Source: Caldisericaceae bacterium
Lineage (GTDB): Bacteria > Caldisericota > Caldisericia > Caldisericales > Caldisericaceae
Direction of reading: 5' to 3'
Assembly: GCA_027023025.1 (NCBI GenBank)
Contig: JALVXB010000026.1
Location: forward strand, 1-37,788
DNA: 37,788 nucleotides
Shown in pieces: positions 14,678-23,975 of this stretch (its first letter is position 1; every line of letters starts with the position of its first letter). The notes below the pieces were generated by a model. It was not told the DNA's origin. It worked only from the letters and a program-made list of their open reading frames with translations, and did not search any database. A program made the position numbers and the translations under genes.

Positions 14678-16129
14678 TTATGGACGAGGATAAACTATCG
14701 TAATCGTTCTCGTAGTTCCGTCCCATTCAACCTTACAACCGAGAGATTCCGCAACGAAGCGTAACGGCAGCATCGTCCTATCGTTTACGATGATAGGCCT
14801 GACATCGTGATTATTAGGGTCTATCCACCTGGTTTCTCCGTTTACTTTTGCTCTGGGATTGTTTATCCACAATTCTATCGTCGTTCCTTTGAAGTTTATC
14901 GTAACTTTTCTTTCCTTTCCGTTCCACTCTATCGTTCCGCCCAATGCTTCCACGATTGCACGGATTGGGACGACCGTCCTTCCCCACTTTGGAATGATTA
15001 TGGGTTTGGTGCCTCTGCCAGGATCTATTTCCTTTTTCACGCCGTTTACACTCATATACGGATTATCTATTTTTAGCGTAATAACTATTTTGCTTTCCTT
15101 ATTACTGCCCTGGCTTGTTTCACTACTTTTAAATTCAAAGATACCTTTATTCGTTCCCACATAAACAATGCTCGAGTTTTTAGGGTCAACGGCAAGAGAA
15201 AGAACTTCACTTCCCGATAATGCTACCTGTTTCCAGTTAGCACCGCCGTCTGTAGATTCAAAAAGGCCTTTGCTATCCGTTCCTGCAAATATGATGTTCG
15301 GGTTTTCTGGGTTAATGAGAAGTGCATTGATCTGCCTATTAGATAGCGCTGGATGGCTCCAGTCCATTCCACTGTTTACAGACTTAAAAATACCGTTATC
15401 CGTTCCTGCATAAACGACTTGTGGATTATCAGGATTAACGGCAACTGCATTAACGCCGTTGTTTTCCATAGACTGGCCCGTTTGCATCCAATCGTCACCA
15501 CCGTCCATAGACACAAATACGCCTTCACTGCCCGTACCTGCATAGACAATGTCAGTATTTGCTTTGCAAACAGATAGAGAGTAAATCTCGTCGTCAGAAA
15601 GTATTATTTGATTCCAATGTAGTCCACCATTTGTGGTTTTATAAATTCCATCGTCCGTTCCTGCATAGATAACCTGTGGATTTTTAGGGCTCATAACGAG
15701 CGTATGAATCCAAACATTCGCTAAGCCTAACTGTCCCCACAAAGAACCTCCGTCTGTAGACTTAAACATGCCTTGGTCTGTTCCTGCATAAACGATTTGT
15801 GGATTTACTGAGTCAATGACGATTCCGTGAACCCAGTTAGACCTTAAACCATTACTTGCCCTGGCCCACTTTTTCCCGCCGTCTGTGGTTTTAAAGATTC
15901 CGTCGTCAGTTCCAGCATAGATAATGTTTGGATTCTTCGGGTCTACGGCAATAGAATCTACCATTCTGCCACTCAAACCCAGTTCCTTTAAACCTGATAC
16001 ACTGCAGAGGACACTCCTTTTCGCAGAGTTAGAATTAGAAACATTAGGAGAAGCAAAAGCAGAGGAGCTAAATGTCAGGGCACATACAAAAACCGCGATC
16101 ACAAAAACAATAAATCTTTTCACTTTCAC
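14678..16129 (-). CDS. Secreted seven-repeat Asp-box propeller with C-terminal copper-amine-oxidase N-like domain
   Basis: The 483-aa protein has a signal peptide (MKVKRF, hydrophobic core, AFA at residues 25-27). About seven repeats of 41-44 residues follow, marked by YAGTD at 71, 114, 155, 196, 240 and 281 and YVGT at 323, each with an Asp-box-like S/T-T-D-G-G-x-x-W. Residues 350-480 match the copper amine oxidase N-terminal-like domain (two halves with VPIRAIVEALGG and LPLRFVAESLG). In spite of its name this is a wall- or surface-associated module in many anaerobes. No catalytic residues are visible. The GTG start at 16129 follows AGGAGG at eight bases. It is a single gene. A 12-bp inverted repeat lies 57-101 nt upstream. 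Confidence 0.9.
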   Translation of the reverse strand: MKVKRFIVFVIAVFVCALTFSSSAFASPNVSNSNSAKRSVLCSVSGLKELGLSGRMVDSIAVDPKNPNIIYAGTDDGIFKTTDGGKKWARASNGLRSNWVHGIVIDSVNPQIVYAGTDQGMFKSTDGGSLWGQLGLANVWIHTLVMSPKNPQVIYAGTDDGIYKTTNGGLHWNQIILSDDEIYSLSVCKANTDIVYAGTGSEGVFVSMDGGDDWMQTGQSMENNGVNAVAVNPDNPQVVYAGTDNGIFKSVNSGMDWSHPALSNRQINALLINPENPNIIFAGTDSKGLFESTDGGANWKQVALSGSEVLSLAVDPKNSSIVYVGTNKGIFEFKSSETSQGSNKESKIVITLKIDNPYMSVNGVKKEIDPGRGTKPIIIPKWGRTVVPIRAIVEALGGTIEWNGKERKVTINFKGTTIELWINNPRAKVNGETRWIDPNNHDVRPIIVNDRTMLPLRFVAESLGCKVEWDGTTRTITIVYPRP

Positions 16130-16185
16130 TTGTATCGCCTCCTGTCGATTTTAGCTGCTTAATAATTCTGCCTTTCCCGTAGATT

Positions 16186-16230
16186 CTGCAGAAGGTTAGG
16201 CTTTTATACAAAATACAAAACCTTCTGCAG
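16186..16230. repeat. 12-bp inverted repeat upstream of the secreted propeller gene
   Basis: CTGCAGAAGGTT (16186-16197) and AACCTTCTGCAG (16219-16230) are perfectly complementary, 21 nt apart. No T run follows in either direction, so it is more likely an operator or leader hairpin than a terminator. Confidence 0.6.
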
Positions 16231-16471
16231 GTTCGCGGTTTTACACTTTACTACTGCTTAAAGATAATTTTAGGACATTATGGGAATTTTTCAAGGAATG
16301 TTTAGTCTAACCAAAAAGTAAAAAACACGACACACTTATCGTGCAATTAGTTTAGAATAGGAGGCCTACCGTTCACATTTACTTAATCGTAAAAGAAGTA
16401 AAGCAAAATCTACGCTAAAACCGCTTATGCAAAATTACACTATAGTTTTACAATTTGCGATTAGCTAACCT

Positions 16472-17950
16472 TCACACTTCTCGTGCTTCGAGAAGGTTGA
16501 AGATTGACTTCAGATCGTAAGAAAACTCCCTGTCTTTTTCTGCAAACGGCACTTTGCTGCGAATCGTTTCGTATACTGCACGCGTGCCTTTGCCGAGTTT
16601 TTCACTTCCATAAAAGTCAACTGCCTGAGCAGAAACGAGAAGCTCTGCAGCAATAACCCACTGCACATTTTCAAGCACCTTTTCTGCTTTGATTACGGCA
16701 TTCATCCCCATACTTACATGGTCTTCCTGGTCGGCAGATACGGGCACAGAGTCGACGGATGCAGGATGTGCAAGTGTTTTATTCTCGGAAACGAGCGATG
16801 CGGCGCTGTACTGCACGATCATCAGCCCGGAATTCAGCCCGGAGTTTTTCACGAGAAATGCAGGTAAATTGCTTAGAGCGGGATTAAGCAACCTGTTAAT
16901 CCTCCGCTCGGATACGCTTGCAACTTCAGAAAGTGCAACTGCAAAGTGGTCCATTGCAAGTGCAACAGGTTCAGCGTGAAAGTTTCCGCCAGATAGCACA
17001 TCGCCGTCGTCTGCAAACACGATTGGATTGTCCGTTACCGCATTTATCTCTTTAAGAATAATGTTTTGCACATAACGAAGTGCAGAAAGCACGGCGCCGT
17101 AAACGGACGGGATGCAGCGCAGAGAATACGCATCCTGCACGCGCGGAACGGAGTTTACGAGATTACTCCCACTCACCTCATCCAGAATAAATTCGGCAAC
17201 TTCTTCCTGCTCTGGAATTCCGCGTAATTCCTGTATTCTTCTGTCAAATGCTTCGCGCCTGCCCCTCAGCGCCTCAAGACTTAAAGCCGCTGCCTTAAGC
17301 GATACATCAAACAGGTAAAGTGCTTTGCGCACGAGCAGAGCGGATATCCCCGCTTCAACTGCAGTTCCGTTAATAAGCGCGAGCCCTTCCTTTGCTTTAA
17401 GAGAATTTAACGGCGTAAACCCGTAATCGCCCATTACTTCAGAAAAGTCTTTTACTTCTCCGTTCAATACGACTTTGCCCTTTCCTAAAAGAAGCAGAGA
17501 GATGTGTGCAAGCGGAGCAAGGTCACCCGATGCCCCAACGGAGCCGTAAATAGGGACATACGGATAAATGTGCTTGTTGAGAAGTTCCACGAGTTTTTCC
17601 AGTGTTTCCACCCTTATGCCAGAGTAGCCGCGTGCAAGCGAGTTAATCCTCACTACAATTCCTGCACGGACATTTTTTTCTGACATTGGCTTGCCCATGC
17701 CGGACGCATGGCTCATTAAAAGATTTTCCTGTAACTTACTCACTTCGTCGGGAGGTATTACGGTGTCGCAGAGTTTTCCAAAGCCGGTCGTAACGCCGTA
17801 AACGACTTTTCCCTGAGATGCAATTTGTTCGATAAATTCAGCAGACTTTTTTACCTTATGGGGAACATCGTCGGACAGGGAAACTTCCTCGCCCTCGGAT
17901 GCGCGTTCCACCTCCTTTAAGGAAAGCATTTCGCCGTTAAGTTTAATCAT
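16472..17950 (-). CDS. hutH: Histidine ammonia-lyase
   Basis: The 492-aa length is a little below the usual 500-510 for HutH. GSVGASGDLAPLAH holds the Ala-Ser-Gly triad (140-142) that cyclises to the MIO cofactor. GVTTGFG near residue 52 carries the catalytic tyrosine (Tyr51). LLMSHASG has the Ser-His pair typical of histidine rather than tyrosine lyases. The reaction is L-histidine to urocanate plus ammonia. No other hut gene is nearby, so the fate of urocanate is not shown, and a related aromatic amino acid lyase cannot be fully excluded. The ATG follows GAGG and overlaps the HAD gene end by 8 nt. It is the last gene of the ileS operon. Confidence 0.93.
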   Translation of the reverse strand: MIKLNGEMLSLKEVERASEGEEVSLSDDVPHKVKKSAEFIEQIASQGKVVYGVTTGFGKLCDTVIPPDEVSKLQENLLMSHASGMGKPMSEKNVRAGIVVRINSLARGYSGIRVETLEKLVELLNKHIYPYVPIYGSVGASGDLAPLAHISLLLLGKGKVVLNGEVKDFSEVMGDYGFTPLNSLKAKEGLALINGTAVEAGISALLVRKALYLFDVSLKAAALSLEALRGRREAFDRRIQELRGIPEQEEVAEFILDEVSGSNLVNSVPRVQDAYSLRCIPSVYGAVLSALRYVQNIILKEINAVTDNPIVFADDGDVLSGGNFHAEPVALAMDHFAVALSEVASVSERRINRLLNPALSNLPAFLVKNSGLNSGLMIVQYSAASLVSENKTLAHPASVDSVPVSADQEDHVSMGMNAVIKAEKVLENVQWVIAAELLVSAQAVDFYGSEKLGKGTRAVYETIRSKVPFAEKDREFSYDLKSIFNLLEAREV

Positions 17951-18659
17951 AATGTTCCTCGATTACTTTGCGGACATCCTTTAGCGACTTAACTAATGGA
18001 TGCATAAACGCCCTATTTTCGTCAGGCAAGAACTGAATTGGCTTTAACCCCGCGTCACGCGCGCCAAGAAAGTCAATGTTTACGGAATCCCCTATGTGTG
18101 CAGTTTCCCCTGGCTTCGTGCCTAACTTTTCACAGGCAAGCAAAAAAATCTGTGCATTAGGTTTCCTCAGGTGCACTTCGTCCGAAAAAATCAGCGCGTC
18201 AAATACATCGAGAATGTTTAACTCCTTGAGAATTTTCCTTAAAACTCTTCCCGGTGTGCGTCCTGTATTTGATATAAGGGCAATTTTGTAATCACTTTTC
18301 AGTTCAAGAAGTATCTCTCGCACATCCGCTTCTATGAGTTTTGGCAAAATGTCCAGCGCCTCTTCAGTGTATATTCTTAAAATCTCCTCAAACTGTTCGT
18401 CGCTTACCCTTACGCCGATTAAGTCAAACAAATGCTGAAGCTGCGTATAAGGGAGTAGTGCCCATTCGTTACGCTCAAGCGGACACTTAAAACTTGCAAC
18501 AAGTTCCACGAAAAAGTCCATAATCTTTACCCTGTAAGACTCGTCAAGTCGAAGAATCCGCATAATCATATCGGCACGCTTTTCGTCCCTTTTGTGTTCC
18601 ATCGTGTGCCCGTCCGTAATGAGCGTGTCCCACAAATCAACAGTAATTCCTTTAACCAC
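17943..18659 (-). CDS. HAD-superfamily hydrolase
   Basis: Motif I is VDLWDTL with the nucleophile Asp8. Motif II is ISNTGRTPG, and motif III/IV are LRKPNAQIF and HIGDSVNIDFLGARDAG. The fold is the haloacid-dehalogenase phosphatase type with a helical cap (residues 15-90), 238 aa. The substrate is unknown. I choose the GTG at 18659 because AAGGAGG lies six bases before it. The TTG at 18677 would include the ribosome site itself. It overlaps the ktrA end by 8 nt and hutH by 8 nt, so it is firmly inside the operon. Confidence 0.9.
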   Translation of the reverse strand: MVKGITVDLWDTLITDGHTMEHKRDEKRADMIMRILRLDESYRVKIMDFFVELVASFKCPLERNEWALLPYTQLQHLFDLIGVRVSDEQFEEILRIYTEEALDILPKLIEADVREILLELKSDYKIALISNTGRTPGRVLRKILKELNILDVFDALIFSDEVHLRKPNAQIFLLACEKLGTKPGETAHIGDSVNIDFLGARDAGLKPIQFLPDENRAFMHPLVKSLKDVRKVIEEHYD

Positions 18660-19311
18660 GAGTTGCCTCCTTTTCAAACTTCTGAATGTCCGTTGCTTTG
18701 CCCACGAGGAACAGCGTGTCCATTTCTTCTATCTTTTGTTCTGCCTGGGGCGACACGATCACTTCGCCGTCGTGTTTTATTGCAATAACGGTAATGCCAT
18801 AACGGTTGCGCAAAGAGAGTTCTTTCAAGGTCTTTCCCACGAGGTTCTTCGTTGCCTGGAACTCCACGAGGTCAAACTCCTTTGAGATTGAGATGTAGTC
18901 CAGGATGTTCGTGGAGGCAATTTTATTTGCAACCCTTATGCCCATATCCTCTTCCGGGAAAACTATGTCCGTAATCCCTATCTTTCGCAGAACCCTTCCG
19001 TGTATTTTACTCCCTGCCTTTACTATGATGTTTTTTATACCCAACTCCTGCAGCACGAGAGAAACGAGGATGTTTGACTGCACATCCCCTATTGCAACGA
19101 CTACCGTGTCGCAGTTTTTAATGCCTGCTGCAGCAAGTGCCTCAGGGTCCGTTGCTTCCACGACTTCTGCAAAACTTACATCGTTTTTGATTTCGTCAAC
19201 GAGGCTCATCTCTTTGTCTATTGCAAGCACGGGATATCCTAACTTTTCAAGGTGTCTTGCAACGGCAGAGCCAAACTTGCCGAGCCCTATTACTCCAAAT
19301 TGTTTTTTCAT
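18652..19311 (-). CDS. ktrA: Potassium uptake regulatory subunit KtrA/TrkA
   Basis: The 219-aa single-copy RCK protein has an N-terminal nucleotide-binding domain (GLGKFG at 9-14, Asp32 at the end of the second strand) and an RCK_C domain from about residue 135. This length fits KtrA (about 220) rather than the duplicated TrkA (about 458). KtrA rings sit on the cytoplasmic face of KtrB and gate potassium entry by binding ATP/ADP. AGGAGG is five bases before the ATG, and part of it lies in the end of the transporter gene just upstream. Confidence 0.94.
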   Translation of the reverse strand: MKKQFGVIGLGKFGSAVARHLEKLGYPVLAIDKEMSLVDEIKNDVSFAEVVEATDPEALAAAGIKNCDTVVVAIGDVQSNILVSLVLQELGIKNIIVKAGSKIHGRVLRKIGITDIVFPEEDMGIRVANKIASTNILDYISISKEFDLVEFQATKNLVGKTLKELSLRNRYGITVIAIKHDGEVIVSPQAEQKIEEMDTLFLVGKATDIQKFEKEATRG

Positions 19312-19320
19312 AAAAACCTC

Positions 19321-20673
19321 CTATCCAATTCCCACTTCCTCGCTGGGGTATTCTACCTTCGGAATACGCTTTCTGCCCACCATACTGAGCAGCAGAGAAA
19401 GCGGACCGACCCTCCCGATAAACATTGTAGCAATAATTACGAGCCTTGACAAATCAGAAAGGTGCGGCGTAATTCCCGTGGAAAGCCCTACCGTTCCGAA
19501 AGCAGAAAACACTTCGAACATCACCTGCAAAAATGTAAACTGATCGTGTTCTACAGATAGGATAATTATTGCTGCTATAGATATCGTAATTGCAGCAAAC
19601 CCTACGATAAACACGGCCTTATCAACGGTGTCGTCTTCTATTGTGCGCCCATAAATCACCACATGTTTTTTCCCTACAACTGCTTTAAATATTGATCTAA
19701 AGAAAATAACGAATGTCGTCGTTTTAATGCCACCTGCAGTTCCGCCGGGTGAGCCACCAATAAACATCAAAAGCATAATGATAAACAGCGTCGACTGGTG
19801 CATCGAAGACATCGCAACTGTATTAAAACCTGCCGTCCTTGGAGTAATTGCCTGGAAGAACGAGGCGAGAATTTTTCCCCTTACGCTGAGCAAACCAATG
19901 GAGTGCGGATTGCCCCACTCCAAAAGCATTATGATACCTGCACCCAGAAGAATCAGCCAGAATGTCGTTCTGAAAACTATTTTGACGTGCAGTGGCATAC
20001 GGGCAATGTGCTTTCCTTTAAAAATATCTATAACGATGTTTACGAGCCTCCACAGTGCATAAAAACCAATGCCGCCCATAACGATTAGCGTCATTACCGT
20101 TAAGTTTACCGTAAGGTCATTCGTATAGTTCGTAAGGCTTTTAAACCCACCCATAATGTCAAAACCTGCGTTGCAAAATGCAGAAACGGAGTGGAATGCG
20201 CCTAACTCAAGCGCACGCCAGAACGGGAAGTCTCGCATGAAACGCAGAGTTAAAACAACCGTGCCTGCTCCTTCAAAGAACGCAACGATACCGAGCGTCG
20301 TTTTTGCAAACTGCATAATTTTCGATACATGCGAAACATTCAGCCCCTCTTTCAATATAAACCTGCTTCCAAGGGATACGCGCCTGTTAAACGCAAGCAA
20401 AAAGAATGTCGCAATCGTCATGTAGCCGAGCCCGCCGAACTGAATCAGGGAAATAATGATAAACTTTCCTATACCAGACCAGTATGTCCCTGTATCCACC
20501 ACGACGAGGCCCGTTACGCACACTGCTGATGTAGAAGTAAAAAATGCAGTTATAGGGCTGGTAAATGTGTGGTTAGCACTTGCAAACGGAAACATCAGCA
20601 AAATCCCGCCTGCAATAATTAAACCAGCAAAACTCAGTACGACAATTCTAATCGGCGTAAGTTTTCTGTGCAT
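19321..20673 (-). CDS. ktrB: Potassium uptake membrane subunit KtrB/TrkH
   Basis: The 450-aa protein has four M1-P-M2-type repeats with the expected selectivity-filter segments: TSAVCVTGL (Gly55), FCNAGFD, PRTAGFNTV and FGTVGLSTG. The length fits KtrB. Eight or more membrane helices are evident. It takes up K+ together with KtrA, encoded nine bases downstream. It begins one base after the ileS stop, with no ribosome site of its own, so translation is likely coupled to ileS. Confidence 0.95.
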   Translation of the reverse strand: MHRKLTPIRIVVLSFAGLIIAGGILLMFPFASANHTFTSPITAFFTSTSAVCVTGLVVVDTGTYWSGIGKFIIISLIQFGGLGYMTIATFFLLAFNRRVSLGSRFILKEGLNVSHVSKIMQFAKTTLGIVAFFEGAGTVVLTLRFMRDFPFWRALELGAFHSVSAFCNAGFDIMGGFKSLTNYTNDLTVNLTVMTLIVMGGIGFYALWRLVNIVIDIFKGKHIARMPLHVKIVFRTTFWLILLGAGIIMLLEWGNPHSIGLLSVRGKILASFFQAITPRTAGFNTVAMSSMHQSTLFIIMLLMFIGGSPGGTAGGIKTTTFVIFFRSIFKAVVGKKHVVIYGRTIEDDTVDKAVFIVGFAAITISIAAIIILSVEHDQFTFLQVMFEVFSAFGTVGLSTGITPHLSDLSRLVIIATMFIGRVGPLSLLLSMVGRKRIPKVEYPSEEVGIG

Positions 20674-20674
20674 T

Positions 20675-23600
20675 TTAATGCGCTTTTTTGAGGGCTATCC
20701 TGTAAGCCTTCTCACCTACTTTCAATTCTTTTTCTATTTGTTTTTCAGTTAAATCACCCATGGAGACGGTAAGCGTTTCTTTTTTAATGTAATCTTCAAA
20801 GTCCTTTATCGTGTCGTCCACTGGTTCTACGGAAAGTTCTATGCGGTCTGCTATGTCAAGCCCCGCCTCTTTTCTCATGTTCTGGATAGCGTGGACGATT
20901 TCTCTTGCAGTGCCTTCTTTAATAAGGTCTTCTGTAAGCGCCGTATCGAGGAAAACAAAGTAGCCTTTATCTACTGCGCCGATGTAGTTGCCCGTGCCTT
21001 CAAGTTCAAGCAGCACTTCGCCCTTTCCAAGTTCAATCTTTTTGCCGTCTATGTCAAGAGCGACCTTTCCAGTATTTACAAACTCTATTCCCTTCTGCGG
21101 GTCTGCAAGCGCCTTCACGATTTTCGGCACATCTCTTCCGTATGTTTTACCTATCACCGGCAAATTCGGCTTAAGTTTTATCGTGCCAAACTGCGAAATG
21201 TCGTCTGTAAGTTCCACATCTTTTACATTGAGCTCTTCTTCAATAACGCTCTTGTGCTGCAGCACGACATCTTTTTCCTCGTCAGTTTTCACATAAACGA
21301 CGAGTTTTGAGAGCGGCTGCCTCACCTTTATCTTTGACCGCTTTCTTGCAGAGCGCCCAAGCGAAGTGACTGCAATGATCAGTTCCATATCGTCTATAAG
21401 TTTTTTGTCGATTAACGATTTGTTCGGCTGCGGATAGTCTTCCAGGTGGACGCTTTCTTTTGCATTTTTGTCTATACCTACGGCAAGGTTCTGGTACAGC
21501 ATTTCTGCAAGGAATGGAGTAAACGGTGCAAGCATAACGGCGAGTTTTCTCAGCACTTCGTAAAGCGTGAAGTACGCAGCAAGTTTGTCACTGTCGTTTT
21601 CACTCTTCCAGAATCTTCTTCTCGAGCGCCTCACATACCAGTTGGACAGTTCGTCCACAAACGACTGGATTTCCCTCGTAAGTCCAGTAATGTCGAAATT
21701 TTCCATCTTCTCTACGACGATTTCGTTTAGATTTTCCAGTTTGGATATGATCCACTTATCCAGAAGAGATCTGCTTTCCACAGGAATGTACTGCGTTTCA
21801 AACGGGTTGAACTTGTCGATGTTTGAATAAAGCGCAAAGAAAGAGTACACATTCCTCAGCGGGATAATGAAACTTTTTAGCGCGTCGCTTACGATGTTCG
21901 GGCCAAAGCGGCGCGGAGTCCACGGCGGAGACGCAACATATATAGACCACCTGAACGCATCAGCACCCTGCTTGTTGAGAATTTCCCACGGGTCAATAAC
22001 ATTGCCTCTCGACTTGCTCATCTTCTGGCCTTTTTCGTCAAGAATCAGTTCAAGGCACATTACACTTTTGTAAGGAGCAGTATCTTTTATCAGCGTGGAG
22101 ATTGCAAGAAGCGAATAGAACCATCCGCGCGTCTGGTCAATGCCCTCGGTAACGAAGTCTGCAGGGAAGTTTTTGTTAAACTCTTCGACATTTTCAAACG
22201 GATAGTGCCACTGCGCATAGGGCATAGAACCTGAATCAAACCACACATCAATTACTTCCGGAACGCGTTCCATCACTCCTCCGCACTTCGGACAGCGCAG
22301 GTGGATGTTATCCACATACGGCTTGTGGAGTTCTATGTCTTCAGGCACATCTTCAATCGCCTTTTCCCTTAACTCCTTTATGCTGCCGATTGCCTCTTTG
22401 TGCCCGCAGTCCTTGCACACCCAAATGTTTAGCGGAGTTCCCCAGAAGCGCTCCCTTGAAAGCGCCCAGTCGTTTATGTTTTCAAGCCAGTTCCCGAAGC
22501 GCCCGTGCTTAATGTGCTCGGGATACCAGTTCACAGTTTCGTTATTTTTTATCAAGTGGTCCTTTACTTCAGAAATTTTTATAAACCACGACTTCTTTGC
22601 GTAATACAGAAGAGGCGTCCCGCAACGCCAGCAGAAAGGATAATCGTGCTCGTAAAGTTCCTTTTTGAACAGCAGGCCCCTCTCTTTTAAGTTCTCTATA
22701 ATTTTCGGGTCTGCTTTTTTCACGAACATCCCCTTCCACGGCCCTGCCGTAAGCTCACCCTGTAAATTTACCAGCTGGATAAAAGGCAGGTTGTACTTTT
22801 TGCCCACTCTCAGGTCGTCTTCGCCGAATGCAGGGGCGGTGTGGACGATGCCCGTTCCGTCGTCTGCAGTTACATAGTCGTCAGAAACCACTTTGAAGCC
22901 GCGCGACTTTTCCTCTTCCGTTAAGTTTGCAAAGTCAAAGAGCGGTTCGTACTTTACGCCTTCAAGGTCTTTTGCAGAGAGTTTCTGCAGCACTTTGTAG
23001 TCTTCTCCAAGCACTGCTTTTGCCCTGCTCTCAGCAAGTATCAGTTTTTCTCCGTTGTATTCAACTAATAGGTATGTAAAGCTCGGGTTTATTACTGCAG
23101 CAACATTTGAAGGGAGTGTCCACGGAGTAGTCGTCCAAACGAGCAGGTACGCATCCTTAAAGCGCGGGTCAGTTATCTTGAACTTTATGTATATTGATGG
23201 GTCCTTTACCTTTTTATATCCCTGTGCAACCTCGTGAGATGAAAGCGTCGTTCCACAGCGCGGGCAGTACGGCACGACTTTATAACCCTCGTATAAAAGC
23301 CCTTTATCAAAAATCTGTTTTAATATCCACCAGACACTTTCCAGATACTTGTTGTCGTAGGTAAGGTAGGCATTTTTCATGTCAATCCAGAAGCCGATGC
23401 GCTCGGTCATTCTTTCCCACTCTGCCTTGTACTTCATTACGCTTTCCTTGCAGAGTTTATTAAACTTTTCCACGCCGTATTCTTCTATTTCTTTTTTGGT
23501 GTGGATGCCGAGCATTTTTTCTACTTCAAGCTCGACGGGCAGCCCCTGCGTGTCCCATCCGCCTTTTCTCGGCGTGTAGTATCCCTGCTGGGACTTATAC

Positions 23601-23809
23601 CTCAGCACAGTATCTTTATATATTCGTGAAAGGCCGTGATGCACACCCGGTTTTCCGTTTGCAGTAGGCGGCCCTTCGTAAAACACATATCGCTTATTAT
23701 TTTTCCTTAAATCAAGCAGTTTTTGAAAAATATTTCTATTATTCCAGAACTTTATTACATCTTCTTCCTCTTTGGGAATGTCCGTTACCTTTCCAATCTG
23801 TTTAAACAT
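20675..23809 (-). CDS. ileS: Isoleucyl-tRNA synthetase (long, HHG-signature type)
   Basis: The 1044-aa class I synthetase has the HIGH-box region GKPGVHHGLSR (about 52-62) and KMSKSRGNV. It contains an editing domain and zinc-like CPRCG/CWRCG/CKDCG/CPKCG pairs in its insertions. The HHG variant, the length above 1000 and the absence of the C-terminal zinc finger of the E. coli-type enzyme point to the second (eukaryote-like) IleRS type, known for lower mupirocin sensitivity. That typing is from memory of family features. It charges tRNA-Ile. AAAGGAG precedes the ATG at 23809. The leader is short and no T-box is seen. It heads the operon with ktrB, ktrA, HAD and hutH. Confidence 0.96.
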   Translation of the reverse strand: MFKQIGKVTDIPKEEEDVIKFWNNRNIFQKLLDLRKNNKRYVFYEGPPTANGKPGVHHGLSRIYKDTVLRYKSQQGYYTPRKGGWDTQGLPVELEVEKMLGIHTKKEIEEYGVEKFNKLCKESVMKYKAEWERMTERIGFWIDMKNAYLTYDNKYLESVWWILKQIFDKGLLYEGYKVVPYCPRCGTTLSSHEVAQGYKKVKDPSIYIKFKITDPRFKDAYLLVWTTTPWTLPSNVAAVINPSFTYLLVEYNGEKLILAESRAKAVLGEDYKVLQKLSAKDLEGVKYEPLFDFANLTEEEKSRGFKVVSDDYVTADDGTGIVHTAPAFGEDDLRVGKKYNLPFIQLVNLQGELTAGPWKGMFVKKADPKIIENLKERGLLFKKELYEHDYPFCWRCGTPLLYYAKKSWFIKISEVKDHLIKNNETVNWYPEHIKHGRFGNWLENINDWALSRERFWGTPLNIWVCKDCGHKEAIGSIKELREKAIEDVPEDIELHKPYVDNIHLRCPKCGGVMERVPEVIDVWFDSGSMPYAQWHYPFENVEEFNKNFPADFVTEGIDQTRGWFYSLLAISTLIKDTAPYKSVMCLELILDEKGQKMSKSRGNVIDPWEILNKQGADAFRWSIYVASPPWTPRRFGPNIVSDALKSFIIPLRNVYSFFALYSNIDKFNPFETQYIPVESRSLLDKWIISKLENLNEIVVEKMENFDITGLTREIQSFVDELSNWYVRRSRRRFWKSENDSDKLAAYFTLYEVLRKLAVMLAPFTPFLAEMLYQNLAVGIDKNAKESVHLEDYPQPNKSLIDKKLIDDMELIIAVTSLGRSARKRSKIKVRQPLSKLVVYVKTDEEKDVVLQHKSVIEEELNVKDVELTDDISQFGTIKLKPNLPVIGKTYGRDVPKIVKALADPQKGIEFVNTGKVALDIDGKKIELGKGEVLLELEGTGNYIGAVDKGYFVFLDTALTEDLIKEGTAREIVHAIQNMRKEAGLDIADRIELSVEPVDDTIKDFEDYIKKETLTVSMGDLTEKQIEKELKVGEKAYRIALKKAH

Positions 23810-23844
23810 AAATCCACTCCTTTCAAATCGTAATCATACTCACA

Positions 23845-23872
23845 AGTATAAATATATAGGGGCATAAGTCAA
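23845..23872 (-). promoter_or_regulatory. Promoter of the ileS operon
   Basis: On the minus strand TTGACT (23867-23872) and TATACT (23845-23850) are 16 bp apart. The leader of about 30 nt leaves no space for a T-box riboswitch. Confidence 0.7.
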
Positions 23873-23975
23873 GCAAACGGGGTGCTTTATAAAAAATCCG
23901 TGCGGAATTGTTTCGGGGGTATGATTCGGTTCGTGATTGTATGTTTGAAAACTATAAAGCAATAGTATTTTATTA

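Noticed and set aside
23810-23886. T-box or other leader riboswitch before ileS
   Set aside because: The promoter leaves only about 30 nt of leader, far too short for a T-box.
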